This document shows, one piece after another, positions 38,937-50,609 of a stretch of DNA of 64,000 nucleotides. The DNA is from Echinometra lucunter (lineage: Eukaryota > Echinodermata > Echinoidea > Camarodonta > Echinometridae): assembly GCA_029962745.1 (NCBI GenBank), contig CM057151.1, positions 4,798,970 through 4,862,969 of the forward strand, read 5' to 3'. Below the pieces are notes generated by a model. The model was not told where the DNA came from and made no database searches. It saw only the letters and a program-made list of their open reading frames with translations. Positions within the stretch are counted from its first letter, which is position 1; every line of letters begins with the position of its first letter. The position numbers and the translations under genes were made by a program.

Positions 38937-39056
38937 TGATATCAACTGCATTATCATGTGCACATGTTGTTCTATCAGTGGGATACAGTATTCCACTGAT
39001 ATCAACTGCATTATCATGTGCACATGTTGTTCTATCAGTGGGATACAGTGTTCCAC
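38937..39056. repeat. 60-bp tandem duplication
   Basis: Positions 38937-38996 are repeated at 38997-39056 with a single difference in the body (A at 38990, G at 39050). Each copy contains the perfect 12-bp palindrome CATGTGCACATG. High identity indicates a recent duplication. Confidence 0.95.
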
Positions 39057-39059
39057 AAG

Positions 39060-39755
39060 CACATATCATTTTTTTACAAAAATTCCTTTTGAACTGTAAG
39101 GAGGATTCCTAAATCCAATGTGTACAAAAACTCCCTACTGCACACAGGCCAACTCCCATACATCACAAGGTGTACCTGAGGGGGTAAATCAAGTGTCTAG
39201 AGTCAACAATATTTTGGGCTCAACATTCACATTTTCCTGTCAGGGGGTCCTTTCTATCAAGTGAGCTCAACAATAGAAGGCGACCAAGATTTAACCCAAA
39301 GCTGTAACAAGTAAATAATTCGTCCACTCTTCATGAGAAATGACTGTAAGAAAGGTGCAGAAAATCACAAATCTTTCTGTCAGGGAGCCAAGTAGATCAG
39401 AAGGTCTAAATAGAATGGATCTGTTTTCAAAGAGGCACAACAACCAGCACATGATGTTCACTGTGCAGCTGTAATGATTCATTTAGATGGGCATACTTGC
39501 TATAATCTTGGTGACTAAAACAATAAAGGTCCTGAAAACTAAAAGATTCTGTATTCAGAGGCTTACTGTACCAATTTTCATCCATTCGTAAAATTCAACT
39601 CATTTTCAATTCAAACATGCATTTTTAGAATGGTGGCACTGGTTTAACTAAGATTATATTTATATGAAAATGTGTTCACCTTCTTCCATTAGGCATAGTA
39701 TAATCTCGTAAAATTTCTATTTCTTTTGGAGGCAAGCTTCACTGGATTTGCACAA
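39060..39755. other. AT-rich stretch, nothing seen
   Basis: No gene or repeat structure recognised. Confidence 0.6.
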
Positions 39756-39759
39756 AAAA

Positions 39760-39950
39760 CGAGCACATGCCTGCAGGCAGTTCTAAGGGGGGCTCAAGCC
39801 CCTCCCCTTTTTTGTTGTTGACAATACAAGTGCAATTTTAATTTCATACATATTCTAATATACATTACAATTCACCAAGCCTTCAGTAGCCCCCCCCCCC
39901 CCCCTTAAAAAAAAGAAAGGATTTTGCCTTAGAGCAGCGCCTGTACGCCT
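39760..39950. mobile_element. Possible small TIR element with C/G-rich interior
   Basis: Left ATGCCTGCAGGCAGTTCTAAGG and right, read inward, AGGCGTACAGGCGCTGCTCTAA are similar imperfect inverted ends. The interior has GGGGGGCTCAAGCCCCTCC and a 17-C run followed by A. It resembles the 11329-11537 element in build. No target duplication was identified. Confidence 0.4.
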
Positions 39951-40065
39951 GTTAGCACCGAGTGTCTAACTTAGACCCTCTTCATGAATTCTTAACTGTT
40001 TCATAATGTCTTCAGTAAGTTTTATTAACTTCTTAAGTTTTCTAATAGGACGGATAAATACTTAC

Positions 40066-40260
40066 AGAATGAGTCCGGATAAGGGGATCAACGGGTCATC
40101 AACAACGGGTCTTGTCTGTTCAGTTCTGGGAACCATGCAGGACCAAATCACATAGAACCAAATCAAAACAACCTACCATGATCAGATAGTAAACACACAC
40201 GGGGTACGGTGGTATGGCTACGTTGTTGGCCGGCAGGCGACAGGTGCATTGATGACGTCA
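40066..40260 (-). promoter_or_regulatory. Candidate minus-strand promoter and first exon with CRE
   Basis: A perfect palindromic CRE (TGACGTCA) lies at 40253-40260 in a locally CpG-rich stretch, about 190 bp upstream on the minus strand of a consensus donor (CATTCT|GTAAGTAT, exon edge 40066). Composition changes here from CpG-poor (lower coordinates) to CpG-richer (higher coordinates). This could be a 5' non-coding exon of a minus-strand gene. It is inference from motifs; no joined coding exon is proven. Confidence 0.28.
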
Positions 40261-40299
40261 TGAGATAAATTAATGACGAAGTTCAAGTTCTTTCATGTT

Positions 40300-42530
40300 T
40301 CATGATCGTTCCTTCATGTACGGGTGCATATTGAAATAACAACAACAAAAAAAAAAAATTAAAATGTCCATTGTTTTGTTGTTGTAGTTGTTTTTTTCAT
40401 ATAATTTTTTTTTTCATGTTTCAGTCGTTGCTGTATAGATTAAAAATGATAATCAACAAAATTTACCAAGGGTGTAGCCTCATCAATACCATGTAGGCCT
40501 GCGATTCTCCCTGAGGGCTTTAAAAGTATTATTACCACGGCTTTTCTCGGCAACCGTAGCGCTCAGTATAGTTATCAACAACAACAACAACAACAACAAC
40601 AAATAAATCCGATGAGGTAGGCCTACCCACTTAATACACCTGGGTCGAGCGTGGCAAATTGAAAAAATTGTCTTGCCAAAGGAAATAATTTCTGAGGCAT
40701 GGATCTATGGCGGATCTATGTTGGACAATCAATAAGAATAGTCTTTTAACAGTACCTTTTACCACACTTCATTCTTATATTGGCTTTAATTTGACCAATA
40801 TCAAATATATGCGCAGGGATACTCACACACGCGACTGGGGTTGTTGTTGTTGTGGGTTTTTTTTTTTGGGGGGGGGGGTGGAATCTGGTGGATGGATTGG
40901 TGAACTTTCTTTGGAACAAAATTCACTTTGCGACTTTTTCATAAACTTTTCAGGAGGCCCCACTGCAACAAACTTCTACCTCAGTCTTCCGTATACAAAA
41001 ATCCTTTACCAGCTACAGAATTCATGGAAAAAAGGGAGATACAAAATGGTACACGTACCTACGTGTGATAAATTCGGTCAAAAGGGGGCGCCAATACTTG
41101 GTAATCAAGGGCTCTGGTAAAATCATTTGGAGTAAAGTATAGTCAATGTTTATGCGACCATTTTACTTGTTCAGACACTTCGGCATCCACCATAGGGTGA
41201 AACCGTCGTATGTTGCCCAACCCCTCCATTCTAGCCTAACTTTAATGAATACCTTTAAAAATAGTAAGTTAAATTATACATGCATGAGTGATGTATTCCC
41301 CATAAATTGATCAGACGCGAGCTCTGATGTACTAAACGATAGGCGGCAACATGAAATAAGCCGAGATAGTACTTCTAAGAAAGTACACATTAAGTACAGA
41401 GAATGCTTGCATGAACATCATTAACATCCCGGGCGGTAGCACGTTTATTAACTAAAAAGGCACAACGACATATAATAATGCTGGTAATGTGGTTTTATCA
41501 AGTAAAGCTGAACAGATATGACGGAGGGGTAGTGTTATCAAGAAAAAGGTGACCGGAAATTGGACGAACGTCAAATCATGTATTTCTTGAGAATACGATA
41601 CCAAGCAGAGAGTGAAAGATGACAAGAAAAAGCATTTGAACTTAAACGCTTTAAGGTCCATTAGAAAATCACATGCATTCACCCCTTTTCACCGACTGGT
41701 TAAAATCTTCACTTCATTTAATTCTTAATGAAAATGAATTGAATCGAATCAATAAACTTTATTAACTAAAAGGCCAACAAACAAACAAAAAAAAATACAC
41801 CAGTCAAACAATGTATGTACAAACATCTGTAATCCATGTAGAAACAGATTGGTACCGATCTGGACCAATTAATTAGGTTGAGATTATGGAGATAAATAAA
41901 GCAACTACATAGAAAGCTATAATCTATACAAAATTTTACCGTTACGGTAGGAGGGAACTATCGTTGATTCTCACCCTTGTCCCCCTTGCCCAGTCCCCCG
42001 CCCATGATGTTAGTCAATTTATCGCCGGTTTCTCTCAATATTTCACATGAAAACCAGGTTGTCCCGAGTTCAAAAGTTTACCAAAGTTAAAAGGGTGAAA
42101 GTTTTTTTGATTGGTTGCAGCTGACTTGATTGAAACATGAAAAAAGGACTTGTACCCGCGCACCAGTTTATTAAAACAATCGCAACCGACCACATAGGGC
42201 GCCTTCAATATTCATAAGAACACGGAATTTTCTCGCCAATATTGGCCTTTTGGGAGAGAAGGAAAGAAGAATGAGAGTGAGAATGAGAGAAAGGAAGGAC
42301 GAGAGAGATAGTGAGGCAAGGGATGGAGGGAGTGGAGAGAATAGATGAAATGAGAGAAAGAGGAGGGGGCGGTAAAATAAAATTGGTATAATTTTTAAAG
42401 TTGTTTGAAGTCATCCGCTAAAAATGCAAAATTAAGAAGAATATCAGATATCAGATTTCATAGTGAATCTCGTCTCTGCCTTTGGGGCATAAAATATGAG
42501 GTTTCATGTTATGCCACCACTTTGATGCAG
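40300..42530. other. Intergenic-like stretch with simple repeats
   Basis: (AAC)n at about 40577-40602, GTT plus T11-G11 at 40838-40878, purine-rich 42245-42365. A 137-codon plus-strand frame (40707-41120) crosses the homopolymers and is probably chance. Confidence 0.55.
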
Positions 42531-42590
42531 AAGAAGAAGAAGAAGAAGAAGAAGAAGAAGAAGAAGAAGAAGAAGAAGAAGAAAGAAGAA
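42531..42590 (+). repeat. (AAG)n microsatellite
   Basis: About 17 uninterrupted AAG units then AAAGAAGAA. Creates a false poly-Lys frame. Confidence 0.95.
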
Positions 42591-42594
42591 TACG

Positions 42595-43530
42595 TTTTAA
42601 ATGAAAAATAGGGGTATTATATAGTTGCATGACCCAGCCCTCTCTTTTCCCATACTCTTCTTTCTTCCTCCTCCTCTTTTTCTTCCTTTCCCCCTTTTTT
42701 CCCTTTTTTTTTTTTTTTTGATCACTTGAAAAATGATGGAAGGGCGGTCGCCCCCTACCCCTCCCCCGTAGCGCTGCCTCTGGTTTCAGATATTTTATTC
42801 TCTTTCTACTTTCTTAACTAATATTTTAGGTTGGGAGGTGTCGTCCGAGGGAATCCCGTCCTGCCCGGCACGGTGGATCTCCCCCATGGGTTCGTACTGC
42901 GCTAGGTTTTAAGCGGAAAATTCACAACTCGATTATGTTTTCCATTAATTGTGTTTGTTTTATTTTAGCTTCCGTCGTGACCGTTGTGCTGTCGCGATCA
43001 TGACATTGTCACTCAATTATTGACGCATCTGGAATACCGTCATACTGTACAGCCTGAGAGTACAAAAAGGGTTGAAGATGATTCTTCGAAACAATGATGG
43101 TTGCACTGGTTATCTTAAAAAGTACCAATAAACCCATGGTACGGCAATTCTAATTGTGCACCGTCCACCCCTCCCCCAACAAATCCACCATAGACGTGAA
43201 GAGATAATGAAGATGGGTACTCCGTAGCGTATAGCGTGCAAAAGGGCACTGGCATCCTCGAGGTATAAGGGCACCGGTCTTGATCTTGGATTGATTAAAT
43301 GTCATTTATCAGGGCCACCGTTTTGAGTGCGGGAGAGTGTGGGAGGGGGTATAACTCTTTTCACGTTCCTTTCCTTATACCCCCTCCCCTCTTTACTTTT
43401 CCCTGTTTTTTCCTCTTTCTTTCATCCATTCTATGAGGGGGCACACGTCCCTGTGCCCTCTTTAGCTAAAGGTCACTGCTGACAATGATGGAGGCTGCTA
43501 TAGGAACTCTTCGTAAATCCAATTTACAAC
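42595..43530. other. CpG-richer intergenic-like stretch
   Basis: Pyrimidine-rich 42640-42720 with a T-run (about 42703-42719). On the minus strand CAGAGGCAGCGCTACGGGGG (about 42763-42782) looks like one hAT-type terminus whose partner was not found. No gene supported. Confidence 0.45.
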
Positions 43531-43531
43531 A

Positions 43532-43773
43532 CACTCTTATTTCCACGGTGTCAAATTGACTCGGAAACGGCGTCAGTTGGGACTCTATTCCGAGTTAAAG
43601 TGACTCGTTTTCCTAGTTACTTTGACTCGGAATTGAGTCGATTCTCAGCTAATGCCACATCATTCCGAGTCAAATTAATAATATTCGGAATCCAATTCAC
43701 TTCAACTCGGAATAGAGTTGACTCCCAGCTGACGCCGTTTCCGAGTCAATTTGACACCGTGGAAATAAGAGTG
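43532..43773. mobile_element. 242-bp palindromic MITE
   Basis: The outer 45 bases (start CACTCTTATTTCCACGGTGT, then CAAATTGACTCGGAAACGGC) are matched in inverse at the right end, and the similarity continues inward with a small indel for about 75 bp. The centre repeats ATTCCGAGT/ACTCGGAAT words in both orientations. The flanking dinucleotide is CA on both sides. No coding capacity. Confidence 0.85.
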
Positions 43774-43779
43774 CACTAT

Positions 43780-45110
43780 GTTTTCGAAGACGAGGCAATA
43801 TGCTCGTCTCCTATATACTGCAGAGCTGATTATAAATAAATCCTCTTTTAAGAAACCTCATAGTATGTTTGCATAAGAGCTATATATGACATTTCCGTAC
43901 TCTGAAATATGCATAATCAACCATAAATATACTCATAATTTGAATTACAGGTATAATTTTTTCGAAAGAGAAATTCACAGACTATATAATTCTTACAAAT
44001 CATAAAAGTGCACGGGCCTTTACAAGAAGTTGCAATTTTAGCCTAATGCCAAAATGTATTAGCCCGTCAGGGTGATAGTGGAGGTGAATTACATATAATA
44101 TTCAATTTGTCGGCAGCCTCCGGTCAAACTTGGTATACAATACCCGTTCTAGATAATGATTATTGGCTATTTTTATTAGACTAGACCATAATGGTCAAGA
44201 AAATACCACTTGTGAATCAAGGCCAATGTGGTAGCGTGATTGTGTTGGATATTTGTATTACCTTATCATTTACATTTTTTTTTCATGTCGAACGCTGCAC
44301 CCATTCACGTCATTGCGAAATGATAAAAGACTTTTGGAAATATTAGAGTACAGTTATACCATTTAATTTCGCCCAAACATATTCAAAGTTTTCACTTTCA
44401 AGCACGAATGTGAATTACGACATGTAGTCATGCTTACGTCATGAGATACGAAGTTAGAAGACCATGGCAGAGTCCCCAAAGTTGGATATGAAGAACCGTC
44501 ACTGCATCTATACCATGCGACTTAAAAAATTAACAAAACAAAACAAAACAAACAGTGTTTTATACCAAAATATGTTGCAGTCAGAGGAAACAGATTTCGT
44601 CAAATACTGTCTTAATGGATAATGTTTCTTTGTTTTGTTTTTTAAAATGACAAATCAGATACATATAGGCCTATATTTATTTCCTTTTTTGTTGTCCATA
44701 TAATGAATAAGGCTTGGTGTTTCTATCATGTGTAATCAAATGAGACGTGTGTGAATTCATGGTGTGAACAGGATGTGTAAGGTAGCACCAATTTGGAAGA
44801 AATCCCAGATCAACTGACGAAGAATTAGAACAAGGCATGCAGAAAAACGTGATTGGAAATGAACTTAAGGCATCAGACGATAAAAGAAACCATTCTTTCT
44901 CCCCTTCCATCCTGCAAAGATTTTAAGGCATGTCAATCGCACCAACCAACCCTGCTGTTTTCACATTACTCTAACAACGGTCCATTTTTTTCCATCACGA
45001 CTCGACTACCGTCTTCCACCATCTTCGCAGACTTCCAACCAAGAAAACCCACAACGACACGCTTTGAAGTGGTGTAAGATTAGAAATTGGCAAATGCAAA
45101 CAGAAGTTAA
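43780..45110. other. Intergenic-like stretch, nothing firm
   Basis: Moderately CpG-containing, no repeat or gene recognised. Confidence 0.55.
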
Positions 45111-45112
45111 GT

Positions 45113-45241
45113 TCATGGCGATAGAGAAAACAAGTTGATAGCGACTGCGAAGACGGTGACAGCGCCAATTATGGTCAAACCGTGATCTGGAATAGATTGG
45201 TGGATTGGGTTTCCGCTGTTGTATGCATGGGACTGGTACAT
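45113..45241 (-). CDS. Possible 42-residue single-pass membrane microprotein
   Basis: The frame from ATG 45241-45239 to TGA 45115-45113 encodes MYQSHAYNSGNPIHQSIPDH followed by GLTIIGAVTVFAVAINLFSL and SP. The second half is a clean hydrophobic helix. The context before ATG is not a good Kozak (T at -3), there is no homology known to me, and overlapping frames on both strands are also open. It is reported as a candidate only. Confidence 0.18.
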   Translation of the reverse strand: MYQSHAYNSGNPIHQSIPDHGLTIIGAVTVFAVAINLFSLSP

Positions 45242-45249
45242 GAAGCCGT

Positions 45250-46092
45250 ATCATGGATACATAAACATTGGTGATTGAGAGGTGGTCCGGCTTGATGAAT
45301 TAGTTGTAGGGTTGACACGCTGTTTTGCAGATAATTCCTTAGCATCGCTAAAATGAGGATGAGAAGATAAGGAGGGAACAGATAGCGGAAGATGGACAGC
45401 TACTTAATATGGAAGTATTCTTTAGGGGCAATGGAAGCTTGTATAATTCTCCTTCAGAGATCTTAAGATGTCCTTCTTTTTCAAGGTCTTTAATATAGTT
45501 GATAGCTTCTGCCTTTTAAACAGGAAACGAATGCAGTCGTCGGCTGGTGGGTGTTTGCGCAAATGAGGGTCCAAGGAAAGTTGATGCTCCTCCTCGTCAT
45601 GTCAGAGATAGAAATATTATGGGACTGGATCATCCAACCCCCCCCCCCCCATCTCTCTCTCTTTCTCTCTCTCAATCCTGTCCGTCCATTCCCACTTTCT
45701 CGCCCTCGTCTTTTATTTTGTTTATCTTTCACCAGGGTTTTTGCCGTCAACTTGATTAGAATAGAGGTTTATATAAATTGTTCATCCTTCAAATGTATGG
45801 AAATACAACATCATGTTGAATGACCATCACATTTTGGACAAACACCACTAACTATGGAAAAGAACAAAATTAAAAGAACAAACAAACAAACAAACAAACA
45901 ACAACCCCAAACCAAAAACGCAACATAAAGGAACAACCGCTACTTGCCTGTTTGAGATACATTCAAAACATTTTCATTATCACTCCTCGCACTTTTTCAT
46001 GTGTTATAATCTCCTTCTCTGACTCTTTGTCTGTTGGAATCGAGGGAAAGATGATCATGATAATTGGAGCACGTACGAAAGAAGAAGACGGT
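45250..46092. other. Intergenic-like stretch with simple repeats
   Basis: A C-run plus CT units at 45639-45672 and (CAAA)n at about 45880-45902. No gene supported. Confidence 0.6.
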
Positions 46093-46553
46093 TGTTGAGA
46101 CCTTAAACGATGACCCGTCTTATACGATAACCACACCACCTAAGCTTGTAGGAAAAAAAATCATTAAAATGAAGCTAGCGGACAATTAAGGAGGGCATAG
46201 TATCTCCAAAAAGCGAGTCGCATGAAGATGAATAATCAGCAAAAGACAAACCAACTTCAAAGTTCTGTTTTTCCGATTCATGACAAGCGTTAAAAACTTC
46301 TGCAAAGCTCACTCAGATTTAAATAGCGCTGAAAGCAATTACAATACCTACAAACTTCCACAAAACTTTCGCCAAATTGCAAAAGAAGTTGGGGCCGGGC
46401 CGCGCGGGATGATGTACCTAAACTATATTAACGCCATGATCGATTGTCGATAGATTCGATCGATCGGCGCACGTCCGTACACTGAACTTTTTTCCTACAA
46501 GCTTAGGTGGTGTGGTTATCGTATAGGACGAGTTATCGTTTAAGGTCTCAACA
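46093..46553. mobile_element. 461-bp MITE with about 66-bp TIRs and 6-bp duplication
   Basis: The left arm starts TGTTGAGACCTTAAACGATG and runs to CCACCTAAGCTTGTAGGAAA. The right arm is its inverse with a few substitutions. Flanks are GACGGT on both sides (46087-46092, 46554-46559). The interior includes CGATCGATCGG-type words and CCGGGCCGCGCGGG. It starts TG and ends CA but the repeats are inverted, so it is not an LTR. No transposase. Confidence 0.9.
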
Positions 46554-46559
46554 GACGGT

Positions 46560-47168
46560 GCTCTTATGAATTACTGTTAACCATCCTTAGCCTTTCTACT
46601 TGAGGAATGATTGAACGCAAAGATGTCTTCTTAACCTCTTAATACCGGTTTCCAAGACTATAGCAAGTTTCATCCATTCTTTTTTTTTAAACGCCTGACG
46701 TAGTTTTATGACGGGGAAAGTAATTAAGAAGACATGTTTTTATTTAATGACGAGGCTTTCACTGCAACACTATCCTATTACTGCGGAATTAGTTTCGACT
46801 CGTGGAGTGGAAGAACTCTATGCTGACGTCAATGACTTGCGACTGGAGCAAGATTGAAAATATGCGATCTCGTTCCAGATGAAAGATGATAATCATCCGA
46901 ATAAAGCTAGTTTAAAATTCTTTGGGCTATAGCCCTCAACACCCCTTTCATTACACACAGGGATAGAATGAATGACAAGACAAATCCACGTGCATTTTTC
47001 TGTAACTATTCGTTTAATTTCTTGTTTACTTTTACCGTGATCATGTCATTAATACGATCAAAATGAAAATTCAGGGTGAAATAGACGTTTTAGCATGTCG
47101 CTGGTAATCTTCAATAATCAGAACTAATCCAATTATCATTGGTGTCCTATATAGGCAATGGCAGGAGC
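46560..47168. other. Intergenic-like stretch, nothing seen
   Basis: Separates two MITEs by about 0.6 kb. No feature recognised. Confidence 0.6.
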
Positions 47169-47171
47169 TAA

Positions 47172-47757
47172 AGGCCCTATCTCACCAACGGAGACGTCTC
47201 CGCGACGTCTCAGAGACTCGGAGACGTCTCCAAAATAAGCTCTCACCAAAGAGACGTCTCTGCGACCAGTTTCAAAATAATAATGATGGAGCGTTTGCAG
47301 GATCATGCACCTGACTTGGACCAGGGGGAATGTCAGCACGCGTTCAGTCACGTGGTTTCTAAAGTGGGTCAAACATCATCAAGTAGAGTCGCGGAGACGT
47401 CTCCGCAACGTTTCATCAGTCTTCCTCGTCTCCTGCAGGTCTCCGCGACGTCTCTGAGACGTCTCTGCGACGGCTCAGAGACGTCTCTGAGATATCGTGT
47501 AGACGTCTCAGCAGTCACGGATATAATTATTCTCCACAACTAATGGAGACGTCTCGGAGACGTCGCGGAGACTTCGCAGAGATTGTAAAAAGTCTCTGAA
47601 AAAAATCGAGCATGTTCGAATTTCTTGCGACTACTCGCAGACTCCATAATTTTCAGGAGACGTCTCAGAGACGTCGCGGAGACGTCTCTGCAACTAGCAA
47701 AATCTGGAGTCGCAAACTAGTCGCGAACTAGTTGCAAGCCCAGTGAGATATCCCCCT
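47172..47757. mobile_element. 586-bp Harbinger-like MITE with nine GAGACGTCTC palindromes
   Basis: Ends AGGCCCTATCTCAC (left) and AGGGGGATATCTCAC (right, inward), flanked by TAA at 47169-47171 and 47758-47760, as for PIF/Harbinger. The perfect decamer palindrome GAGACGTCTC starts at 47191, 47221, 47251, 47394, 47456, 47478, 47546, 47657 and 47679, with several near matches. The sequence TCTCACCAA...GAGACGTCTC.GCGAC occurs twice near the left end. Frames inside are not recognisable as transposase. Confidence 0.88.
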
Positions 47758-47764
47758 TAAGGTC

Positions 47765-49345
47765 ACTCACAATTGGCACTTAAATACAATGAATTGGGAT
47801 TACAAGTATCGAAATTATGAGGGGAAAAAAGGTTTGCAAGTTCAATCGGTTAATTCCTGACACAGTTCTCTCATTGCATTCCGGAACGTTTCTAATATTT
47901 CATGGATTTAGAAGGAAATATCTACTTCATACTCTGATGACTGTAAAGCGGAACGACTGAAATAGCTGTATACCTTGGTGCATTTCAGAGTGGTTGAAGA
48001 CGAGCGATTTTATGAATAAAAGTTATATACTGGTACTGGGCTTACTTGAACACTTGAATACTTCATTTTCATTTTCAGAAATGACTCATGTTCCTAAAAA
48101 TTTAGTGGTAAATTTCAATTTCCACGCCTGAGGTGTCTATGATTATTTCTAAGACAGGATTTTAGGGTCCCTTTATTATAATGTTTGTGTTCGTCTGGTA
48201 TTTTGTATTATCTTGTTTTGCTTATCTTGCTCTAATTTCATTTTTTTCATCTGGTAATTCCATATTTTTGTGAGGAAATGTAATTCTAATAGCAAAAGCT
48301 TGAACTGATATAGATTAACTATAGGACTTTTAACATGATTAATCACAATATTAGGCTTGAAATTTTAAAACTAAAACTGCTATGTAACCCCACCCCAACC
48401 TTATAGAACAGGGGACAAATTCTAGAAATTGAACAACTTACAGTAATTTTGTTAGACCTGTCGTCAATATGAGATGTGTTCTTTACCATGCTAGAAAATA
48501 GAACAAAGTCACTGTTTTTATTTTGTAGGTTCTTTTAGCAAAAGTTGACCACATAACTTGTTACAAAACAAGATTTTACACTGGACCACTCAGTAATTGG
48601 CTGTTGACAGGAATGACAGTTCAGATTAGACCATCTATCACCGAAATTTAGGAATGAAAAAAAAAAAAAGCATCGAAAATTAAGAATGGCATCAATAGGA
48701 AGCAGATATTAATCTCATGCCAAGACAATTGGGGTGTGAATTCTTTCAAATTATTACAACTGGAAGGCGTAGCTTCAGATAAACATATATTTTTCTCCAG
48801 ACCTCTTGACTGTGAAAGAAAGAAAAGACTAGATCGTTTCATCTAAGTAGGCGTCAATAATATTATTATGGAAAGGCTTGTAAAGAAGGGTTGAGGGGGA
48901 TATGTTATCGTGAGATCTCATCGCGACGCCATTGTAGGGATTTCTGGCCTGTGAATGTGATCGTAATCTGTTTGATAAATGAGGGACGGGCTGCCGTAAA
49001 GGGGATTCGATCTATTAGTTTCTGACAAAAGGGGCAGCTATTTAATGTCAAGTTTAAAAGGTTAAGGTCACTATGAGGACAAAAAGGAATCATAACGGAC
49101 AGAAGAAGTAGAATATAGAAAGAACTGCAGGTTAATAGTTCAGCCTTTGGCATAAGTATGAATAAAGTAAGCTACAAGATATTATATCTTTTATATATTT
49201 GATGGGGGCCGGTGAAGCTTATAGGAAACAAGCTGGAAATACTGCTTGTAGTTAAATATGAAGATTATTATGATGACCCATTTCCTTTCTTCGATGGAAG
49301 AAAAGCAAATACCGTGTGACGTCATCAATTTAAACATTGTCCTGC
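47765..49345. other. AT-rich intergenic-like stretch, nothing firm
   Basis: 48100-48700 is CpG-poor again. Minus-strand frames at 48648-48842 and 48905-49153 have no splice or homology support. Confidence 0.5.
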
Positions 49346-49349
49346 GATA

Positions 49350-49660
49350 TCCTGCTCCTACCCCTTTCTCACAGCCTTCATTACCATCTGTCCCTATCTC
49401 CTTCAGCCGCCCCCCCCCCCATAACCCTAATCATCTGCTGCCTCTATCCTTGCACCCCATCACAATTCTTGTACCTAATCCTTGCCCCCTTGCATCCCCG
49501 CTACGTTGTATTCGTCCATCCCTGCACTCCCTATCTTCTTACGCCCTCTTCCTAAATGCACCCCTCACCCTCTTGTGCCCCCATCCCTGCACTCCTTACC
49601 TTCTTCTGTCCCCATCTCTGCACCCCACCCTCATCTGTCCTCATCCCTGCACCTCTCACA
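49350..49660 (+). repeat. Degenerate C-rich minisatellite
   Basis: Repeated variants of CCCCATCCCTGCACTCC and TTACCTTCTTCTGT at roughly 30-bp spacing. Pyrimidine bias leaves all three plus frames open, including a 172-codon Pro/Leu/Ser frame that is not a gene. Confidence 0.75.
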
Positions 49661-49664
49661 CCCA

Positions 49665-50605
49665 CCTGATAATGCCTCTAGATCTCACCTCGTTCTACGT
49701 CACCTGCCCAGCACTGTTTCCTCTGCTTCAGTATATGAAACATAACACTGAATCACGACATGAAACACTCCCATGACACAGCAAATCACATTTTCAGGTA
49801 AAAGAAAGAGGATAAGAGGGGTTTGAGAGGTGTGGAAATTTGATGGGATGCGACGCTACCTTCCTGAGCCACAGGTATTACACCTGTTCCTTATAACCGA
49901 AGTTGTTGGACAGGATCGTTCTAAACGATCATTCTGCCAAAGCATTGTCAACACGATGACGTGCTTATGTCGTGAAGAAGTCTGTAAGTGTATGTGTTAA
50001 CCGCCTAAATTACGAAGTTCATAGAAATCGGGAAAATCAGAATCATGAAATACCAAATAAAAATTGATTAAGATAGAAAGACTTTCTAAGGAATAAACAA
50101 ACAATAAACTGAAGTAGGGATAAATAGAAGTACACGCAGGTCTAAATAAGAAGTGGAATAAAAGAAAAAAAAAAGTAATTAAGAGCATCTGTAGTTTGGC
50201 CATGATATTCCTTGAAACAATCAATTGCGGGGATATATTGCGTTACAGAGATAAAAAATCAGATTGAAATAGTGGTATTATTAATACATGGAGACATTTA
50301 AATGCAAGAAAATGTACACAAGATATCGGATTTTCCTCCATCTTGATTTCGTAATCGCAGACCAACCACGAGTGAAGTGGCTCTTCAAAGGGGACCTTTT
50401 CAACAATATCACAATTCCTTTTAAGTCGCATTTTTTCTGATTGTTATTCCCGTCACCCATGTCCTGAATTCAGGTAACCCGTCATGGTTATCATTAGCAC
50501 ATCTTCAGTGAAAATTGAATGCACCTCAATCACATTTGTCAACTCTCTTTAAAGGCCAGTCATCATCAAAACTACAAACATTTGAAAGATAGATTTAATC
50601 GGGAC
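49665..50605. other. AT-rich stretch, nothing seen
   Basis: No gene or repeat recognised. Confidence 0.55.
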
Positions 50606-50609
50606 ACCT

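Noticed and set aside
38937..39056. CRISPR-like or satellite array
   Set aside because: Only two adjacent copies without spacers; a simple tandem duplication.
40707..41120. 137-codon plus-strand frame
   Set aside because: Runs through GTT repeats and T11-G11 homopolymers. A frame of this length is about what chance yields in 64 kb at this composition.
42405..42611. Frame with long Lys run
   Set aside because: Translation of the (AAG)n microsatellite.
47136..47372. Minus-strand frame in the TAA-flanked MITE
   Set aside because: Crosses the element boundary into flanking DNA and shows no transposase motifs.
49258..49776. 172-codon plus-strand frame
   Set aside because: Pyrimidine-rich minisatellite leaves all three frames open; Pro/Leu/Ser/His composition without domain signature.
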